From: JAAYBF01 sp963715445
GTDB lineage: Bacteria > Actinomycetota > Thermoleophilia > Solirubrobacterales > Thermoleophilaceae
Reading direction: 5' to 3'
Assembly: GCA_963715445.1 (NCBI GenBank)
Contig: OY970240.1
Location: 1,922,001-1,986,000, forward strand
DNA: 64,000 nucleotides
Every line of letters begins with the position of its first letter. Positions within the stretch are counted from its first letter, which is position 1. A program made the translations under genes and the position numbers. The notes under the pieces were generated by a model. It saw only the letters and a list, made by a program, of their open reading frames with translations. It was not told where the DNA came from and did not search any database. Positions 60,242 to 64,000 of the stretch are shown in pieces.

Positions 60242-61321
60242 ATGTCAGAGTCGGGCAAGCACAAACTCTCACGGCGCAAGCTCCTCGGCACCGCCGCCGG
60301 GACCGCCGCCGCGCTGCCGGTGCTGCACGAGCTGCTGCCCCACCAGGGCGTGCACGATCAGCTCGCGCGCGCCGCCGGCGGCGGGGGCGGGCACGCCGGC
60401 CACGTGGCGGGAGTGGGCTCGGCGGCCAATCGCGGCGCGGCGCACAGCGGGATGATCGGGAGCGTCGACCCCGCCGTGAACGGCTTCGACCCCCACCTGC
60501 TGCTGCGCGACTTCGACACGGGGAAGGTCCGGCGCGAGGGCGGGCGCACGGTGCGCGAGTTCGAGATCGAGGCGACCGACGTGGAGATCGAGGTGGCGCC
60601 CGGCGTGAAGTTCGCCGCGTGGGCCTACAACGGGCGCGTACCGGGGCCGACGATCCGCGCCCGCGAGGGCGAGCGCGTGCGGATCAACTTTGTCAACGGG
60701 TCCAGCCATCCACACACGATGCACTTCCACGGGGTCCACACTGCGCGGAACGACGGCATCCCCCAAGTCGCGCCGGGCAACATCGGGCCGGGCGGTTCGG
60801 TGACCTATGAGTTCGACGCCGAGCCGTTCGGGCTCCACCTCTACCACTGCCACTCGGTCCCCCTGGCCGACCACATCGCGAAGGGCCTCTACGGGGCGTT
60901 CATCGTCGATCCCAAGGACGGTCGCCCCGAGGCCGACGAGATGGTGATGGTGATGAACGGCTTCGACACCAACTTCGACCGCGAGAACGAGATCTACGCG
61001 GTCAACACCGTCGCCTTCGCCTACCACGACAAGCCGATCCGGGTGCGCCGGAACGAGCTGGTGCGGATCTACCTCGTGAACATCCTCGAGTTTGACCTCC
61101 TCAACTCGTTCCACGTCCACGCCAACTTCTTCGACTACTACCCGACCGGCACGAAGCTCGAGTCGCGCGACTTCACCGACACGGTGATCCTCGGGCAGGG
61201 CGAGCGCGGCATCCTCGAGATGCGCTTCCCGCATCCCGGCAAGTACATGTTCCACGCCCACGTCTCCGAGTTTGCGGATCTTGGCTGGATGGGCTTCTTC
61301 GAGGTCTCTGAGGCCAGATGA
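60242..61321 (+). CDS. Secreted two-domain multicopper oxidase (Tat substrate)
   Basis: A 359-residue enzyme. It starts with a twin-arginine signal, LSRRKLLGTAAGTAAALP. Domain 1 has HTMHFHGVHTAR and HLYHCHSVPLADHIAKGLYG, giving type 1 and type 3 copper ligands. Domain 2 has LLNSFHVHANFFDYYPTG and YMFHAHVSEFADLGWMG, with HxH pairs for the trinuclear centre but no Cys. This is a two-domain laccase/nitrite-reductase-like fold. It probably oxidises metal ions (Fe, Mn or Cu) outside the membrane, as suggested by the ZIP transporter and DtxR genes that follow. Confidence 0.9.
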   Translation: MSESGKHKLSRRKLLGTAAGTAAALPVLHELLPHQGVHDQLARAAGGGGGHAGHVAGVGSAANRGAAHSGMIGSVDPAVNGFDPHLLLRDFDTGKVRREGGRTVREFEIEATDVEIEVAPGVKFAAWAYNGRVPGPTIRAREGERVRINFVNGSSHPHTMHFHGVHTARNDGIPQVAPGNIGPGGSVTYEFDAEPFGLHLYHCHSVPLADHIAKGLYGAFIVDPKDGRPEADEMVMVMNGFDTNFDRENEIYAVNTVAFAYHDKPIRVRRNELVRIYLVNILEFDLLNSFHVHANFFDYYPTGTKLESRDFTDTVILGQGERGILEMRFPHPGKYMFHAHVSEFADLGWMGFFEVSEAR

Positions 61322-61415
61322 CCGGCGGATACCTGTGTCATCGGCCCTCGACTTGGCCCGCCAAGCCTTCGGGCCTGCTTCCTTGGTCTCCTTGGTCATC
61401 TGACCTCAGAGGGGT

Positions 61416-62639
61416 TTGCTAGTGGAGGCGGGGCAGGCGACAGGAGGCGAGGGGGTCGTGCGGCGCGCGCCGGCGTGGCTCGTGGGGCTCGTGCCGCTGG
61501 TGGCGCTCGGGCTGGCGATCGCCGCGTTCGTCTCGCTCGGGGCGCCCGGGCTGGAGCGCAACGGCGTGCCGGTCGAGGAGATCTCGGTCGAGCGGACGGT
61601 GCTGCGCCCCGGGGAGATCGAGCTGACCATCCGCAACGACGGGCCCGACACCGTGGCGATCCGGCAGGTCACGGTCAACGACGCGTTCGTGAGCTTCCGG
61701 CAGACCTCCGAGGAGATCGGCCGGCTGGCGGGCGACACGATCACGATCGCCTATCCCTGGATCGAGGGCGAGGCCTACGGAGTGGGGCTCGTCACCGCCA
61801 CCGGCGGCACCGTGGACCACGCCGTGGACGTGGCCGCTGAGACGCCGGAGGCCGACGTGGGCTTCTTCGGGATGATGGCGCTCGTAGGCCTCTACGTGGG
61901 AGTGATCCCGGTGGCGATCGGGATGCTCTGGCTTCCCTGGGTCCGCAGGATCGATCCGCGCTGGGTGCGCTTCCTGCTCGCGCTGACGCTGGGGCTGCTC
62001 GGCTTCCTGGCGATCGACGCGCTCCTCGAAGGAACCGAGATCGCCGCCGGCGGCGCTCAGGCGCTCGGCGGGGCCGCGCTCGTGTACCTGGGCGCGGCGG
62101 TCGCCTATATCGCGCTCGCGGGGCTCGACGGCTGGATGCGCTCGCGCCACTCGAAGGCGCGCGGAGAGGGCGCGGGCCCATGGCGCCTCGCTCTCCTCGT
62201 GGCGATCGGGATCGGCCTGCACAACCTCGGCGAGGGTCTCGCGATCGGATCGGCATATGCGATCGGATCGCTGGCGCTGGGCGCCACCCTGATCGTCGGC
62301 TTCGCGCTTCACAACACCACCGAGGGCCTCGCGATAGTCGCCCCGGTGGCCGACGGGGCGCCGGGGCGGCTCTCGGCCATGCTTCCGCGGCTGGTGGGGC
62401 TCGGCCTGATCGCCGGAGCCCCGGCGGTGCTCGGTGCGTGGATCGGCGCGACGGCGCTCAACCCGGGCGTAGCGGCGTTCATGTTCGGCGTCGGCGCGGG
62501 GGCTATCGCGCAGGTGATCATTCAGATAGCGCCGACCGTGCGCGACGATGACGGCCGCCTGCTCAATCCGCTGACCGCCGGCGGCGTGATGGCGGGATTG
62601 GTGCTCATGTACGCGACCGGGCTTCTGGTATCGCTGTAG
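61416..62639 (+). CDS. ZIP-family metal transporter with N-terminal extracytoplasmic domain
   Basis: Up to 407 residues. An N-terminal helix (WLVGLVPLVALGLAIAAFVS) is followed by a ~100-residue beta-rich domain (IELTIRNDGPDTVAIRQVTV) facing outward, then about 8 helices with the ZIP metal site in GIGLHNLGEGLAIGSAYAIG near residue 265 and FALHNTTEGLAIVAPV near 298. The HN-x2-EG pair is the ZIP hallmark. The extra domain may deliver metal. The start is uncertain among TTG 61416, GTG 61422 and GTG 61458; AGAGGGG precedes the first two. The 94-nt gap before it may hold a promoter, but cotranscription with the oxidase is likely. Confidence 0.87.
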   Translation: MLVEAGQATGGEGVVRRAPAWLVGLVPLVALGLAIAAFVSLGAPGLERNGVPVEEISVERTVLRPGEIELTIRNDGPDTVAIRQVTVNDAFVSFRQTSEEIGRLAGDTITIAYPWIEGEAYGVGLVTATGGTVDHAVDVAAETPEADVGFFGMMALVGLYVGVIPVAIGMLWLPWVRRIDPRWVRFLLALTLGLLGFLAIDALLEGTEIAAGGAQALGGAALVYLGAAVAYIALAGLDGWMRSRHSKARGEGAGPWRLALLVAIGIGLHNLGEGLAIGSAYAIGSLALGATLIVGFALHNTTEGLAIVAPVADGAPGRLSAMLPRLVGLGLIAGAPAVLGAWIGATALNPGVAAFMFGVGAGAIAQVIIQIAPTVRDDDGRLLNPLTAGGVMAGLVLMYATGLLVSL

Positions 62640-62641
62640 CC

Positions 62642-63325
62642 ATGGCGGTCGCATCCGACACCGGTGGCGTCTCGAACGCCGTTCAGGACTACGCGAAGGC
62701 GATCTACTCGCTCCATCGGCAGGACGAGGAGCCCGTCTCGACCTCGGCGATCGCGGCCCGGCTCGACGTCTCGGCCGCCTCCGCCTCGGCGATGGTCAAG
62801 CGCCTCGAGGCGCTCGGCCTGGTCACGCGGCAGCCCTACCACGGGGTCGAGCTCACGGCGGCCGGCAATCGCGTCGCGCTCGAGGTGATCCGCCACCATC
62901 GGCTGATCGAGCTCTACCTGGCCGAGGCGCTCGGCATGCCATGGGACCGGGTGCACGAGGAGGCGGAGGTGCTCGAGCACGCGATCTCCCCGGAGCTGTC
63001 CGAGCTGATCGCCGCGAAGCTCGGCAACCCGACGCACGACCCGCACGGCGATCCGATCCCCACTGTCGACGGAGAGATCGAGGAGGGGAGCTCGAGGCCG
63101 CTGGCGGAGCTCGAGCCGGGAGCACGCGGCGTCTTCGCGCGCGTCTCGGACTCCGACCCCGAGATGCTGCGCTACCTCTCCGAGCACGGCATCGCGCCCG
63201 GAGACCGCTTCGAGGTGCTCGAGCGCCAGCCGTTCGACGGTCCGTTGCTCGTGCGCTTCGGCTCCGGCGACCACGCCCTCGGCGGCGCCATCGTGCGGAT
63301 GATGCGCGTGGACACCGAGGGATAA
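62642..63325 (+). CDS. DtxR/MntR-family metal-dependent repressor
   Basis: A 227-residue regulator. The winged-helix part shows VQDYAKAIYSLHRQDEEPVS, then AARLDVSAASASAMVKRLEA; the dimer and metal-binding part has HRLIELYLAEALGMPWDRVHEEAEVLEHAIS with the His/Glu ligands; the C-terminal SH3/FeoA-like domain spans residues 150-225. It represses metal uptake genes when Fe or Mn is abundant. It begins 2 nt after the ZIP gene, so it probably controls its own operon. Confidence 0.93.
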   Translation: MAVASDTGGVSNAVQDYAKAIYSLHRQDEEPVSTSAIAARLDVSAASASAMVKRLEALGLVTRQPYHGVELTAAGNRVALEVIRHHRLIELYLAEALGMPWDRVHEEAEVLEHAISPELSELIAAKLGNPTHDPHGDPIPTVDGEIEEGSSRPLAELEPGARGVFARVSDSDPEMLRYLSEHGIAPGDRFEVLERQPFDGPLLVRFGSGDHALGGAIVRMMRVDTEG

Positions 63326-63335
63326 GGTTTCGGGC

Positions 63336-63698
63336 GTGGCGCTCGCCGAGGACTTCCAGCGGATCATCGACTCGCTGCCGCCCGATTGGACCGGCTTGGA
63401 CCTCGACCTGCGGATAGCCGATCCCGAGCGCTACATCGAGACGGCCACGCTGCTCACCCAGGTCAACGCGATGCCGTACTCGCGCAGCGACTGGCACTGG
63501 CGCCTGCGGGTGGCCAATCAGTTCGGCCACGCCGCCGCGGCGCCGACGATGCGCGGCACGCTCGCCCTCCTGGATGCCGAGGGAGTGGCGGGAGAGTTGG
63601 TGGCGCGCGACGTGCGCTCCGGCCGCGTCGAGGTCGTCAACGACTGGGGGCGCCCAGAGTCCGTCCGCGAGGAGTTCCGCCAGCGCCGTTCGCAGTAG
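63336..63698 (+). CDS. Conserved hypothetical protein (120 aa)
   Basis: A soluble alpha/beta protein: EDFQRIIDSLPPDWTGLDLD, RIADPERYIETATLLTQVNA, SDWHWRLRVANQFGHAAAAP and GTLALLDAEGVAGELVARDV. The start is GTG. It lies 10 nt after dtxR and 4 nt before the next ORF, so all are probably on one mRNA. No known domain or motif can be named. Confidence 0.65.
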   Translation: MALAEDFQRIIDSLPPDWTGLDLDLRIADPERYIETATLLTQVNAMPYSRSDWHWRLRVANQFGHAAAAPTMRGTLALLDAEGVAGELVARDVRSGRVEVVNDWGRPESVREEFRQRRSQ

Positions 63699-63701
63699 CC
63701 G

Positions 63702-64000
63702 ATGGCCCGCATCGCCCTCCTTTCGCCGGACCTGCTGTTCGGATCGAAGGTCCAGGGCGCGCTCGGGATCGCCGGCCACACCGTCAACCGCTTCGAGACG
63801 GCCGAGCGGCTGCGCACGGCGGTGCAGTTCCACACGCTGCTGATCCTCGACCTGACGGCCGAGGAGCTCGATGTGCCGGCGCTGGTGCAGTCGATGCGCG
63901 AGCGCGGCGAGCTGGGGGAGGTGCCGACGCTCGGCTACTACTCACACGTGGACACAGAGATGCGCGACCGAGCCCGCGCGGCGGGCCTCACCCACGTGGT
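63702..64000 (+). CDS. Receiver-like (CheY-fold) protein, 3'-truncated by the window edge
   Basis: The first 99 residues are visible: ARIALLSPDLLFGSKVQGAL, then RLRTAVQFHTLLILDLTAEE and LGYYSHVDTEMRDRARAAGL. Strand-helix order matches a response-regulator receiver domain, with an Asp in LILDLTAEE at the phosphorylation-like position, but the acidic pocket after strand 1 is missing. It may be a degenerate receiver. The gene runs off the window. Confidence 0.6.
   Translation, partial: MARIALLSPDLLFGSKVQGALGIAGHTVNRFETAERLRTAVQFHTLLILDLTAEELDVPALVQSMRERGELGEVPTLGYYSHVDTEMRDRARAAGLTHV

Overview
The window is chromosomal DNA of a high-GC, densely coded bacterium. The best guess is an actinobacterium of the Thermoleophilia/Solirubrobacterales type. 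Reasons: LexA plus a class A RNase P RNA, c-di-AMP riboswitches of the actinobacterial kind, an ethylmalonyl-CoA (EMC) pathway, NlpC/P60 cell-wall enzymes, sortase with an LPFTG protein, and many genes whose -10 box sits only 6-10 nt before the start codon (leaderless transcripts). The taxonomy is inference. No phage, IS element, CRISPR array, tRNA or rRNA was seen. Almost every base is in a gene; no gene-free stretch exceeds about 300 bases, and the longest (1780-1993 and 12545-12805) each hold a riboswitch.

Layout. 0-5 kb: 3' part of lexA, a zinc-ribbon ORF, rnpB with promoter and terminator, a membrane cytochrome c, c-di-AMP riboswitch 1 with a small membrane protein, an AhpD-like protein, an HxlR regulator and glutamine synthetase. 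5-12.6 kb (minus strand): MMPL exporter, M28 peptidase, DUF255 thioredoxin-like protein, acyl-CoA synthetase and a TetR regulator. 12.6-18 kb: c-di-AMP riboswitch 2 with an NlpC/P60-like protein, a probable methylsuccinyl-CoA dehydrogenase, and the p-aminobenzoate genes pabC, pabA and pabB. 18-25.3 kb: three paralogous CelD-type GNAT proteins interleaved with a HAD protein, a family 2 glycosyltransferase, an APH-like kinase and a Wzx-type flippase. 25.3-27.7 kb: sucC-sucD with a FixX-like ferredoxin. 27.8-30.4 kb: a large secreted repeat protein. 30.4-32 kb: divergent malyl-CoA lyase-like and mesaconyl-CoA hydratase-like genes.

32-49.7 kb is an exopolysaccharide/surface-glycan locus: sugar epimerase, two Wzy-like polymerases, Wzz/BY-kinase, polyprenyl glycosylphosphotransferase, two GT4 glycosyltransferases, a polysaccharide deacetylase, two paralogous GHL15-like glycosidases, sugar aminotransferase, nucleotidyltransferase, and a sortase with a candidate LPFTG substrate. 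50-57 kb: meaB, ethylmalonyl-CoA mutase, MBL-fold hydrolase, clpS and crotonyl-CoA carboxylase/reductase. 57-64 kb: MFS transporter, GST-like protein, lipoprotein, YgfZ, then a metal-homeostasis operon (multicopper oxidase, ZIP transporter, DtxR regulator) and a truncated receiver-like ORF.

Metabolically, crotonyl-CoA carboxylase/reductase, ethylmalonyl-CoA mutase with its MeaB chaperone, methylsuccinyl-CoA dehydrogenase, mesaconyl-CoA hydratase and beta-methylmalyl/malyl-CoA lyase form almost the whole EMC cycle for acetyl-CoA assimilation, spread over 43 kb rather than in one operon.
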